Source: Erysipelotrichaceae bacterium UBA4808
Lineage (GTDB): Bacteria > Bacillota_I > Bacilli_A > Erysipelotrichales > Erysipelotrichaceae
Assembly (NCBI GenBank): GCA_002402585.1
Contig: DHGC01000077.1
Coordinates: forward strand, 1-57,249
DNA: 57,249 nucleotides
Reading direction: 5' to 3'
The notes under the pieces are model-generated. The model was given only the letters and a program-made list of their open reading frames with translations, was not told where the DNA came from and searched no databases. Below, piece by piece: positions 7,504-16,260 of this stretch. The position numbers were made by a program, and so were the translations under genes. Positions within the stretch are counted from its first letter, which is position 1; every line of letters begins with the position of its first letter.

Positions 7504-9306
7504 ATGAGCAATAAAATTATCGGAATTGACTTAGGAACAACGAATTCCTGTGTCGCTGTCATGGAAGGTGGCGAAACCAAAGTCATCGTCAATCCAGAAG
7601 GCAATCGTACAACCCCATCCGTGGTTGCATATAAAAACGGTGAACGTATCGTTGGGGATGCGGCAAAACGCCAAGTCGTAACCAACAAAGAATCGGTTTT
7701 GTCCATCAAACGTTTGATGGGTTCAAACAAGACGGTAACATTAGAAGGTAAATCGTATACACCACAAGAAATCTCTGCGATGATCTTGCAATACATCAAG
7801 GCATATGCAGAAGATTACTTGGGTGAAAAGATCACTAAAGCTGTCATTACCGTTCCAGCGTATTTCAACGATGCGCAACGTCAAGCTACCAAAGATGCCG
7901 GTAAGATCGCTGGTTTGGAAGTCGAACGGATCATCAATGAACCTACGGCTGCAGCTTTGGCATTTGGTATTGATAAAACCGAAAAAGAACAAAAAGTCTT
8001 GGTCTTCGATCTTGGGGGCGGTACGTTTGACGTATCCATCCTTGAATTAGCGGACGGGACCTTTGAAGTCTTGGCTACCGCAGGCGATAACATGTTGGGT
8101 GGCGATGACTTTGATAATGTCGTCGTAGACTGGTTGGTCGATCAATTCAAGAAAGACAATGGTGTTGATTTGCGTCAAGATAAAATGGCGATGCAACGTC
8201 TAAAGGAAAGTGCTGAAAAAGCGAAGAAAGATCTTTCTTCCATGGTCAGCACCCAAATCTCCTTACCCTTCATTTCCGCAGGAGCAGCAGGACCTTTACA
8301 CATTGAGACCAGCTTGAGTCGTGCTAAATTCGAAGACATGACACGTCATTTGGTTGAGCGTTGTGTTGGACCCGTTCGTCAAGCGCTTAAAGATTCGGGC
8401 TTGACCAAGAATGATATCCACCAAGTTCTATTGGTCGGTGGATCCACACGTACTCCAGCCGTTCAAGAACTTGTTCGTCAAGAATTGGGTAAAGAACCAA
8501 ACCGATCCGTCAATCCGGATGAAGTCGTTGCCATCGGTGCAGCCATCCAAGGGGGCGTCATCAGTGGTGATGTCAAAGATGTCTTATTACTCGATGTCAC
8601 ACCATTATCCTTGGGTATTGAAACCATGGGTGGTGTCATGACAACCTTGATTCCACGCAATACAACCATTCCAACAAGCAAGTCGCAAGTCTTCTCAACA
8701 GCAGCGGATAACCAACCCGCGGTTGATATCAATGTCCTGCAGGGTGAGCGTCCGATGTCCAAAGACAACAAATCCTTAGGTCTCTTCAAGTTGGATGGCA
8801 TCGCAGCTGCTCCACGTGGTGTGCCTCAGATTGAAGTCACCTTTGACATCGACGTTAATGGCATCGTTCACGTATCGGCCTTGGATAAAGGCTCGAATAA
8901 GAAACAATCGATTACGATCTCTGGATCTTCAGGTTTAAGTGATGAAGAAATCCAACGCATGGTCCGCGATGCGGAAGAACATAAAGCAGAAGATGAACGT
9001 TTGAAAGAGGCCGCTGAATTGAAGAACAAAGCTGAACAATTTATTCATCAGATCAACAAATCCCTAGAAACTGAGAATGCGAATGTCACAGCTGAACAAA
9101 AAGCGGAAGTCACGAAATTACGTGATGAACTTCAACAAGCGTTGAATGACAACAACATCGATCTCTTGAAAGAGAAGATCGATCAGTTGGAACAAGCTGC
9201 ACATCAAATGGCTGAAGCAATGTATCAAACGCAAGACCAACAAGGTCAAGCAGCTGGGCCACAAGATGACAATGTCGTTGATGCGGATTTCAAAGAAAAA
9301 GAATAA
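7504..9306 (+). CDS. dnaK: Chaperone protein DnaK (Hsp70)
   Basis: A 600-aa Hsp70 ATPase. The N-terminal nucleotide-binding domain shows IGIDLGTTNSCVAV, DLGGGTFDVSIL and LVGGSTRTP; the substrate domain begins near residue 385 and the C-terminus is the usual acidic, Gln-rich tail. It lacks the roughly 24-residue insertion of proteobacterial DnaK, as in other Gram-positives. The ATG at 7504 is preceded by AAAGGAG; an upstream in-frame start at 7483 would add seven unrelated residues. It works with GrpE and DnaJ from the same operon. Confidence 0.98.
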   Translation: MSNKIIGIDLGTTNSCVAVMEGGETKVIVNPEGNRTTPSVVAYKNGERIVGDAAKRQVVTNKESVLSIKRLMGSNKTVTLEGKSYTPQEISAMILQYIKAYAEDYLGEKITKAVITVPAYFNDAQRQATKDAGKIAGLEVERIINEPTAAALAFGIDKTEKEQKVLVFDLGGGTFDVSILELADGTFEVLATAGDNMLGGDDFDNVVVDWLVDQFKKDNGVDLRQDKMAMQRLKESAEKAKKDLSSMVSTQISLPFISAGAAGPLHIETSLSRAKFEDMTRHLVERCVGPVRQALKDSGLTKNDIHQVLLVGGSTRTPAVQELVRQELGKEPNRSVNPDEVVAIGAAIQGGVISGDVKDVLLLDVTPLSLGIETMGGVMTTLIPRNTTIPTSKSQVFSTAADNQPAVDINVLQGERPMSKDNKSLGLFKLDGIAAAPRGVPQIEVTFDIDVNGIVHVSALDKGSNKKQSITISGSSGLSDEEIQRMVRDAEEHKAEDERLKEAAELKNKAEQFIHQINKSLETENANVTAEQKAEVTKLRDELQQALNDNNIDLLKEKIDQLEQAAHQMAEAMYQTQDQQGQAAGPQDDNVVDADFKEKE

Positions 9307-9311
9307 AACTT

Positions 9312-9335
9312 AACCTAGGGATTTCCCTAGGTTTT
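9312..9335 (+). terminator. Hairpin between dnaK and dnaJ (partial terminator or processing site)
   Basis: AACCTAGGG (9312-9320) pairs perfectly with CCCTAGGTT (9325-9333), followed by only a short T run. It probably attenuates transcription or stabilises the dnaK mRNA end while letting dnaJ be expressed; this is inference. Confidence 0.6.
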
Positions 9336-9352
9336 ATCCTGGAGGGCTAAAT

Positions 9353-10465
9353 ATGGCAGATAAACGAGACTATTATGAGGTGTTAGGAATTAGTAAAACC
9401 GCGACTGAAGCGGACATCAAAAAAGCCTATCGAAGCCTTGCGAAAAAGTATCACCCCGATATCAATAAAGAAAAAGGGGCGGATGTAAAGTTTAAAGAAG
9501 TACAAGAAGCGTACGAAGTTTTAAGTGACCAACAAAAACGTGCCAACTATGACCAATTCGGTCATGCGGGCATGGATAATAATGGTTTTGGTGGTTTCGG
9601 TGGTTTCCAATCCGGTGGTTTTGAAGACATCAATGATATCTTTGGATCCTTCTTTGGTGGAGGCTTCAATCAATCCCAGCGCCGTCAATCGGGTCCACGT
9701 AAAGGTGAAGATCGATTGATGCAGATGCGGGTTGACTTCATGGATGCGATCTTTGGTAAGACGGAAAGTATTTCTTTGGATGTTGAGGAACAATGTTCGG
9801 TTTGTATGGGCAATGGTGCCCACAGCAAATCCGATGTCCAAGTGTGTCCAACCTGTAATGGGAAAGGTTCGGTAACCACCCAACAAAGAACACCGTTTGG
9901 TGTCTTCCAATCCTCGAGTGTATGTCCGGAATGTCAGGGTACTGGTAAGAAAATCCTCAATAAGTGTGCGAAATGTCATGGTCGTGGATACGAAAAGAAG
10001 CGCGTCACCGTAGACATCAAGATTCCTGCAGGCATTCATTCCGGCCAACAACTCCGTGTTCCTGGCAAAGGTGAACGTGGTGCACAAGGGGGTCCAAATG
10101 GGGATCTCTATATTGAAATCGTCGTTGCGAAACACAAGTTCTTCCAACGAGAAGGTAATCATATCTATATCACGGTTCCTGTTTCTGCCATCGATGCGAC
10201 TTTAGGGTGTAAAATCGATGTCCCAACGGTACATGGGGATGTGGAACTCACGATTCCTTCCGGTACCCAACATGGCACGCAATTCCGCTTAAAAGGGAAG
10301 GGTGTCAAAGATCTAAACTCTACCAACATGGGCGATCAATTTGTTGAGGTCAAGCTACAGGTAGATGATAAACTCAGTCGTGAAGAAAAAGAACTTTACG
10401 AGAAATTACGCAAAATCCAAGGAAAAGACTCGATTTACGATCGTTTCAAAAAAGCTTTCAAGTAA
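9353..10465 (+). CDS. dnaJ: Chaperone protein DnaJ (Hsp40)
   Basis: A 370-aa type I Hsp40 that delivers clients to DnaK and stimulates its ATPase. Domains in order: J domain (residues 1-70, HPD in KYHPDINKE), Gly/Phe region (about 75-115), four zinc repeats (CSVCMGNGA, CPTCNGKG, CPECQGTG, CAKCHGRG) and two C-terminal beta-sandwich domains. In the first zinc repeat the last Gly is Ala; all eight cysteines are present. It has GGAGGG upstream of the ATG. Confidence 0.97.
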   Translation: MADKRDYYEVLGISKTATEADIKKAYRSLAKKYHPDINKEKGADVKFKEVQEAYEVLSDQQKRANYDQFGHAGMDNNGFGGFGGFQSGGFEDINDIFGSFFGGGFNQSQRRQSGPRKGEDRLMQMRVDFMDAIFGKTESISLDVEEQCSVCMGNGAHSKSDVQVCPTCNGKGSVTTQQRTPFGVFQSSSVCPECQGTGKKILNKCAKCHGRGYEKKRVTVDIKIPAGIHSGQQLRVPGKGERGAQGGPNGDLYIEIVVAKHKFFQREGNHIYITVPVSAIDATLGCKIDVPTVHGDVELTIPSGTQHGTQFRLKGKGVKDLNSTNMGDQFVEVKLQVDDKLSREEKELYEKLRKIQGKDSIYDRFKKAFK

Positions 10466-10485
10466 CGGGTCACCGTTACTTTTTT
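10462..10485 (+). terminator. Terminator between dnaJ and clpB, includes the dnaJ stop codon
   Basis: GTAACGG (10462-10468), loop GTCA, CCGTTAC (10473-10479), then six Ts. The dnaJ stop codon lies inside the left arm. clpB follows 20 bases later with no obvious promoter of its own, so read-through is likely. Confidence 0.8.
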
Positions 10486-10504
10486 GTCTCTCGAAAGGAG
10501 TCCT

Positions 10505-13072
10505 ATGAGTACCAATCAATTTACCCAAAAACTACAGTTTATTTTAAGTACCGCCGCTGAACATGCTTTCAGTCAGAATCACCCTGAGGTGACCTGTGCG
10601 CATGTGTATTTGGCGATGTTGGAAGATGGCATTTTAGATGGCATCTTATCCCGGTTGAATATCCAGAAAAACCAGTTTAAAACGCTTGTGAACCAAGCCG
10701 TTGAACAGCTTCCTGTTCAAAGTGAGGCCAATCAACCCAATTTATCCAAGGATCTAAATCAAAGCATCCTCAATGCATTGAATGAGATGAAAAAGAACCA
10801 AGAGTCGCATTTAGGAGCGCTATTACTCTTCAAGGTCATGGTTTTGAACAAGAGTCCACTTTCTCAGAAGTTGGTGGATACCTTTAGAATCAATGCGAGT
10901 CAACTGAACCAAGCCATTCAAACATCCCTTCAAGGTAAGAAAGTTCAAGCTGAAGATGCGGAGAATCAACTCGAAGCCCTTAAGAAATATGGTAAGGACT
11001 TGGTCGAAGAAGTACGTAGTGGGAAGATCGATCCCATCATTGGAAGAGATGATGAGATCCGAAGAGTAATCGAAATCCTATCGCGCAAAACCAAGAATAA
11101 TCCAGTTTTAATCGGCTTTCCTGGGGTTGGTAAAACAGCCATCGCAGAAGGTCTCGCTTGGCGCATCATGAAGGGTGACGTACCCTTTGGACTCAAAGAT
11201 AAGCAGCTCATTGAACTCGATATGGGTGCTTTGATTGCGGGTGCGAAGTATCGTGGTGAATTTGAAGAACGCCTAAAAGCGGTCTTGGATGAAATCAAAC
11301 AAGCTGAAGGATCTATCATTCTTTTCATAGATGAACTCCATAATCTCGTTGGGGCAGGAAAGACTGAAGGATCGATGGATGCGGCAAACCTATTGAAGCC
11401 AATGTTGGCACGTGGTGAACTACGCTGTATCGGTGCCACAACCTTTGATGAATACAAAAAGCATATTGAAAAGGATGCGGCCTTAGAGCGTCGTTTCCAG
11501 AAAATCACGGTGGATGAGCCAAGCGTGGAAGAAACCATCTCCATCTTACGTGGACTCAAGGATCGTTATGAATCTCATCATGGGGTAAACATCAAAGACG
11601 AAGCGATCTTGGCAGCTGCGAAGCTGTCCAATCGCTATATCAATGATCGTTTTCTACCGGATAAAGCCATCGACTTGATTGATGAAGCTTGTGCGACCAT
11701 CCGTGTTGAGATGGACTCCATGCCTCAAGAACTGGATGTCTTGAATCGAAAGATCATGCAGTTGGAGATTGAAGAAATCTCACTACGTAAAGAAACCGAT
11801 GAGCGTGCTTTGGATCGATTGGAAGAAATCCAGAAAGAACTTTCCAACCTCAAAGAAGAACATAAGATTCTCAATTTGAAATGGCAAGAAGAGAAGAAAT
11901 ACTTAGACCAAATCAAGTTGGATAAAGAAGCCTTGGAAAAAGCACGCATGGACTTGGAGAATGCGACGAATGATGCACGCTATGAAGAAGCTGCACGTTT
12001 GCAGTATGAAACCATCCCTAATCTTGAAAAACGTATCGCATCCCACCAAGAAAAAGATAAAGATAATCCACTGATTCAAGAAATCGTCGATGAGGAACTC
12101 ATCGCAAAGATTGTCTCACGTTGGACACATATTGATGTTCATCGTTTACTTTCGACCGATCGACAGAAGCTTTTACAATTGCCTAAGTTCTTAGCACAAC
12201 GTGTTATGGGACAGGATGAAGCCATCCAATTGGTCAGCTCAGCCATCATGCGGTCCAAAGCTCATATTCAGGATGAACATCGTCCCATTGGGTCATTCCT
12301 CTTCTTAGGACCTACCGGTGTTGGTAAAACAGAAGTTGCACGTGCACTCGCTGAGCAACTCTTTGATGATGAATCCAAGATTGTGCGCATCGACATGAGT
12401 GAATACATGGAGAAACATTCCGTGTCCCGCTTGATTGGAGCGCCTCCAGGCTACGTTGGTTATGAAGAAGGGGGCCAATTGACGGAAGCGGTTCGGAGAA
12501 AACCTTATTCGATTGTTTTGTTGGATGAAATCGAGAAAGCACATCCCGATGTCTTCAATATTCTTCTACAAATCTTAGAAGATGGAAGGATCACCGACAA
12601 TCAAGGTGTAACGGTAAACTTCAGGAATACCCTCGTGATCATGACATCCAACCTCGCTTCACAATACATCCTCGACAATGATCTGGATCGTCGTGAGCAA
12701 TTGGTCATGAATGAAGTCCGTCGAACCTTTAAACCGGAGTTCATCAATCGAATCGATGAAATCGTCATCTTCAATCCATTGAATACAGAAGTCTTGGGTC
12801 AGATTGCAGAGAAGTTCATCTTTGAACTCAAACAACGTTTAGCAGAACAAAATTATCGTTTAGAAGTCAGTCTCCCCGCTAAGCAAAACATCATTCGTGA
12901 GGGATCCGATCTTCAGTATGGTGCACGACCCATGAAACGACACATGCAACGTCAAATTGAAAGCAAGTTGGCGTACTTCATCTTAGAACACAATCCGCCG
13001 CAAGATAGTTTACTTTTAGTGGACTATGAAGACTTTGATTATGTCGTAAGGATTAAGAATCAAATGAATTAA
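10505..13072 (+). CDS. clpB: ATP-dependent disaggregase ClpB (Hsp100)
   Basis: An 855-aa Hsp100 chaperone that extracts proteins from aggregates with DnaK. An N-terminal Clp repeat domain (1-145) precedes NBD1 (Walker A GFPGVGKT, 204-211), a long coiled-coil middle domain (about 395-515) and NBD2 (Walker A GPTGVGKT). The middle domain distinguishes it from ClpC and ClpA, and no ClpX-type P-loop is seen. NBD1 has Phe where GEPGVGKT is usual, a non-catalytic position. I start at the ATG at 10505 behind GAAAGGAG; a TTG at 10484 would lie inside the terminator. Confidence 0.95.
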   Translation: MSTNQFTQKLQFILSTAAEHAFSQNHPEVTCAHVYLAMLEDGILDGILSRLNIQKNQFKTLVNQAVEQLPVQSEANQPNLSKDLNQSILNALNEMKKNQESHLGALLLFKVMVLNKSPLSQKLVDTFRINASQLNQAIQTSLQGKKVQAEDAENQLEALKKYGKDLVEEVRSGKIDPIIGRDDEIRRVIEILSRKTKNNPVLIGFPGVGKTAIAEGLAWRIMKGDVPFGLKDKQLIELDMGALIAGAKYRGEFEERLKAVLDEIKQAEGSIILFIDELHNLVGAGKTEGSMDAANLLKPMLARGELRCIGATTFDEYKKHIEKDAALERRFQKITVDEPSVEETISILRGLKDRYESHHGVNIKDEAILAAAKLSNRYINDRFLPDKAIDLIDEACATIRVEMDSMPQELDVLNRKIMQLEIEEISLRKETDERALDRLEEIQKELSNLKEEHKILNLKWQEEKKYLDQIKLDKEALEKARMDLENATNDARYEEAARLQYETIPNLEKRIASHQEKDKDNPLIQEIVDEELIAKIVSRWTHIDVHRLLSTDRQKLLQLPKFLAQRVMGQDEAIQLVSSAIMRSKAHIQDEHRPIGSFLFLGPTGVGKTEVARALAEQLFDDESKIVRIDMSEYMEKHSVSRLIGAPPGYVGYEEGGQLTEAVRRKPYSIVLLDEIEKAHPDVFNILLQILEDGRITDNQGVTVNFRNTLVIMTSNLASQYILDNDLDRREQLVMNEVRRTFKPEFINRIDEIVIFNPLNTEVLGQIAEKFIFELKQRLAEQNYRLEVSLPAKQNIIREGSDLQYGARPMKRHMQRQIESKLAYFILEHNPPQDSLLLVDYEDFDYVVRIKNQMN

Positions 13073-13077
13073 TACAT

Positions 13078-13105
13078 AAAGCCATCTACTAAAAATGGCT
13101 TTTTT
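13078..13105 (+). terminator. Terminator after clpB
   Basis: AAAGCCAT (13078-13085) pairs with ATGGCTTT (13095-13102), followed by further Ts. It closes the heat-shock cluster. Confidence 0.85.
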
Positions 13106-13202
13106 AAACTATGAATCTTTTTTTAAAAGACAAGATGCACCATCGACTCATACTTTAGATCATAGTGTATAAAATCTTAAGGTTTCTATATACAGTCGTC
13201 CT

Positions 13203-13231
13203 TTGACAAGCTATATCTTTCAATTTATAGT
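13203..13231 (+). promoter_or_regulatory. Sigma-A promoter of the PRD regulator gene
   Basis: TTGACA (13203-13208), 17-base spacer, TATAGT (13226-13231). This is a housekeeping-type promoter, not a sigma-54 one. Confidence 0.8.
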
Positions 13232-13244
13232 GGTCTTGAAAGAT
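13215..13244 (+). repeat. Inverted repeat around the -10 box, candidate operator
   Basis: ATCTTTCAA (13215-13223) is repeated exactly as its reverse complement TTGAAAGAT (13236-13244), 12 bases apart, flanking the -10 box. It could be an operator for autoregulation. A smaller TTTCAA-N4-TTGAAA repeat lies upstream of the EIIA gene at 17864-17879. Confidence 0.5.
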
Positions 13245-13268
13245 TAAGAGAAAAATAATAGAGATTGT

Positions 13269-15941
13269 ATGAAATCGAATAAAGATACGGTATATGAGTT
13301 CATCCAAAACTATTTCAAACTACGTGTCAATCGAGAAGAATTCGGATTGAGTACGATTTTCATCGCCGAACAATTGGGCATTCAAAGATCTAATTTATCT
13401 GCTATCTTGAACAAACTCGTAGAAGAAGGTAAAATCGAAAAAAGCATTGGCAGGCCAGTTCTCTATAAACCGATTATCGGTGGATTGAATACAAGTAATG
13501 AAACATCTTGTTTTAAGTATCTAATTGGGCTAGACGCAAGTTTAAAGAATGCGGTGCAATTAGCGAAAGCAGCCATACTCTACCCACAAAAAAGTCTAAC
13601 AAGTTTAATTACTGGGGCACCTGGAACGGGGAAAAGTTACTTTGCTAAACTTATGTATGAGTTTGCAGTCGAAAATGAGGTTTTGGAGAATAAGGCACCT
13701 TTTGTAAAATTGAATTGTCGCCATTATATTGATACATTCGATCTTCTTCACAAAGAGCTTTTTTCAGAGAGCACTTATGATTTTACAAATCTTTTTGATC
13801 GTGCTAACAATGGCGTGCTATTTATTGATCATTTTGATCTTTTACCACCTTTAACCCGTACACAATTGATCGATTTCCTAGAAACGAAAACTTATCAAGT
13901 GATTGGGACTTCGACCCGAATTACATGTTCGTGCATTCTTATTCTTGCCTGCGATGATAATGCGCCACAGACTATCCTTGATAGTTTTGCACAAAAAATT
14001 CCGATTCGAGTCATTTTACCTTCACTCAATCGTCGTACACTCGAAGAACGTTTTCAACTTATCCAACATTTTTTCAAGATTGAAGCAGCACAAATAGGAA
14101 GAACAATAGAAATCAATTCAGAACTTTTGCGCTCTTTGCTTTTGTATGAATGCCCACATAATGTTAAGCAACTTCAAAATGATGTCAAAATTGGATGCGC
14201 GAACGCTTATGTTCGTTATATGAGAGAAGAAGGGCATTTCAAAGTCTTTATATCAGATTTTGAAAGCTATGTTCGAAAAGGTTTCCTGTATTATAAAAAG
14301 TATCGCGATGAAATTGAGCACATCATTCCTCAGTCATATCATTACGCTTTTAGTTCAAATAGTATGGAACGCTCAAAATTGAGTGAACAAGAACACCAAA
14401 AACAATCATTCTATGACGAAATAAACACGCGCATCGTCGAACTCCAGTCAAGAGGAATCGAACAATCGGATATCCATCAAATCATCAGTGATGAAATGGA
14501 GAGTTCATTTAGCAAGTATCGAACAGCATTGATTAAGCAAGCTGTTAACAAAGAGCAACTGTCTAAACTTGTCAGTCCGAAACTTATTAGTTATGTCGAG
14601 AATTTCCTTAACGAGGCTTCGATTCGATATGATGTCATCTATCCTTCTTCAATCTTCTATGGTTTATGTTTACATTTAAATTCTACCCTTAATAAATTGG
14701 ACCGTATGCCGCTTTTATCTAATGAGCAGATTATGGAGATTGTTGAGGTTAATAAAGATGCGTATGCATTTTGCTTACGCTTTACTAGAATGCTTGAGAA
14801 CAAACTAAACATAAAACTCCCCATCGATGAAGTTGTCTTCATCACAATGTTTCTTACAGGGCATTTAGAGGAAAGAAAAAGCGAAGCTTCAAGCGTTGTT
14901 CTGATTATCATGCATGGAAATTCAGCCGCAAATTCAATCGCTGAAACTGTGAATAGTTTAGTGAAATGTGATAATGCCTACGCTTATGACATGTCTCTCG
15001 ATAAGCCCATGCAAGAAGCTTATGAAGATATAAAAGATAAAATTGAATTGATTCACCGAGGGAAAGGAATCATTGTTATTTATGACATGGGTTCAATAAA
15101 AACGATGTGCGAAAACATCGCTGTTGAAACTGGTATTGAAATTCGTATGATCAATGTTCCAATCACCTTAATAGCGCTTGATACATCCCGAAAGATTTCC
15201 ATGGGTAATTCGATGGACGCAATTGTTGAAAGTGTAAGACGATCGACAAGTGTTTATATTGATGCTCAGACATTGAAAAATACGAATCTAAAAGAGGGTG
15301 AAGTCATTGTGACATTGTGCAACACTGGGATGGGTGGAGCAAATCAACTAATGCATTATTTAAGAAAAAATCCAAGTCTCGATGCGATTGAAATCATCCC
15401 ATTAGCTCAAAATGATCGACTAAAACTTGAAGTCGATATCCGTCAAATTCAAGAACTTAAGACAATTCGTTGGTTGGTGGGTACATATGATCCAAATCTA
15501 TCCATTCCATTCATTCCAATTTCTAAGGTGTTTGAAACAGAAGTGGATCATTTGGATAAACTCTTCAACTATGAAACGAATGAAGTAGATGGCGAATATA
15601 CTGTTATCTATGAGTACTTAAGTGAGCAATTAAAACATGTAGATATTCGGAAGTTAAAGCGTTTTCTACCGAATGTGATTAGGGATATTCGTAGGGAAGC
15701 TCAGAATAAGCTAAGCCGAGACCAAGAGTTAGGGTTGTTCATTCATATTGCGTGTTCAATCAATCGAATCCTCAGCCATGAACGCTGTCCTATTAATCTG
15801 CAAAAGGAAATCATCTTAACTAAATATGAACATACGTTTAAAGCGGTGATTCGTATGCTTAAACCACTTGAAAGAAGTTTTGATTTGATATTCAGTGATG
15901 ATGAAATCGCAAATATCGTATCGATTATCAAACAATTGTGA
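13269..15941 (+). CDS. PRD-containing PTS transcription regulator (LevR/ManR-like) with degenerate AAA+ domain
   Basis: An 890-aa regulator. Order: winged-helix DNA-binding domain (about 1-70), AAA+ domain (85-330), PRD1 (about 435-535, candidate phospho-His 469 and 532), EIIA-Man-like domain (His549 in IIMHGNS), EIIB-Gat-like domain (Cys684 in TLCNTGMGG) and PRD2 (His826, His837). The architecture matches LevR-family sigma-54 activators controlled by PTS phosphorylation. However, the sigma-54-contacting GAFTGA loop is missing and Walker B reads FIDHF instead of xxDE, although Walker A (GAPGTGKS, 116-123) is intact. It most likely controls the downstream EIIB, GH1, EIIA and EIIC genes. No strong ribosome binding site precedes the ATG. 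Confidence 0.85.
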   Translation: MKSNKDTVYEFIQNYFKLRVNREEFGLSTIFIAEQLGIQRSNLSAILNKLVEEGKIEKSIGRPVLYKPIIGGLNTSNETSCFKYLIGLDASLKNAVQLAKAAILYPQKSLTSLITGAPGTGKSYFAKLMYEFAVENEVLENKAPFVKLNCRHYIDTFDLLHKELFSESTYDFTNLFDRANNGVLFIDHFDLLPPLTRTQLIDFLETKTYQVIGTSTRITCSCILILACDDNAPQTILDSFAQKIPIRVILPSLNRRTLEERFQLIQHFFKIEAAQIGRTIEINSELLRSLLLYECPHNVKQLQNDVKIGCANAYVRYMREEGHFKVFISDFESYVRKGFLYYKKYRDEIEHIIPQSYHYAFSSNSMERSKLSEQEHQKQSFYDEINTRIVELQSRGIEQSDIHQIISDEMESSFSKYRTALIKQAVNKEQLSKLVSPKLISYVENFLNEASIRYDVIYPSSIFYGLCLHLNSTLNKLDRMPLLSNEQIMEIVEVNKDAYAFCLRFTRMLENKLNIKLPIDEVVFITMFLTGHLEERKSEASSVVLIIMHGNSAANSIAETVNSLVKCDNAYAYDMSLDKPMQEAYEDIKDKIELIHRGKGIIVIYDMGSIKTMCENIAVETGIEIRMINVPITLIALDTSRKISMGNSMDAIVESVRRSTSVYIDAQTLKNTNLKEGEVIVTLCNTGMGGANQLMHYLRKNPSLDAIEIIPLAQNDRLKLEVDIRQIQELKTIRWLVGTYDPNLSIPFIPISKVFETEVDHLDKLFNYETNEVDGEYTVIYEYLSEQLKHVDIRKLKRFLPNVIRDIRREAQNKLSRDQELGLFIHIACSINRILSHERCPINLQKEIILTKYEHTFKAVIRMLKPLERSFDLIFSDDEIANIVSIIKQL

Positions 15942-15948
15942 GGGTGAA

Positions 15949-16260
15949 ATGAGAATTCTACTTATATGTGCTTCCGGTATGTCAACAGGGATACTAATGA
16001 GGAAAATGGTTCAAGAAGCAAGTAAATGCACTTCTGATTTTGAAATCAAGGCTTGTTCATTCCAAGATTATGAATTTTACGGGAATGATTTTGATGTCAT
16101 TCTACTTGGACCACAACTTTCGTATAAGCTTAAAGTGATCGAAGAAAATATACAGATCCCAATTGGTGTAATACCAGGGTATGATTTTGCCATTGGAAAT
16201 GCGAAGGCTATTTTTAAATTAGCAGAAGAACTTATAAGCAAAGCAAGAGGTCAAAAATGA
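15949..16260 (+). CDS. PTS lactose/cellobiose-family EIIB component
   Basis: A 103-aa cytoplasmic phosphocarrier. The N-terminal MRILLICASGMSTG contains the active-site Cys7 of the P-loop typical of cellobiose-type EIIB. It passes phosphate from EIIA to the sugar at EIIC. The ATG at 15949 has GAGGGTG upstream; it starts 7 bases after the regulator and overlaps the GH1 gene by 4 bases. Its EIIA and EIIC partners lie 1.7 kb downstream. Confidence 0.9.
   Translation: MRILLICASGMSTGILMRKMVQEASKCTSDFEIKACSFQDYEFYGNDFDVILLGPQLSYKLKVIEENIQIPIGVIPGYDFAIGNAKAIFKLAEELISKARGQK

Noticed and set aside
9521..10162. 213-aa open frame on the minus strand inside dnaJ
   Set aside because: It is antisense to the conserved DnaJ coding sequence, has no ribosome binding site or known motifs, and arises from codon bias.
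10966..11559. 197-aa open frame on the minus strand inside clpB
   Set aside because: Antisense shadow of the ClpB NBD1 region; its composition (Ser/Arg-rich) is typical of such shadows.
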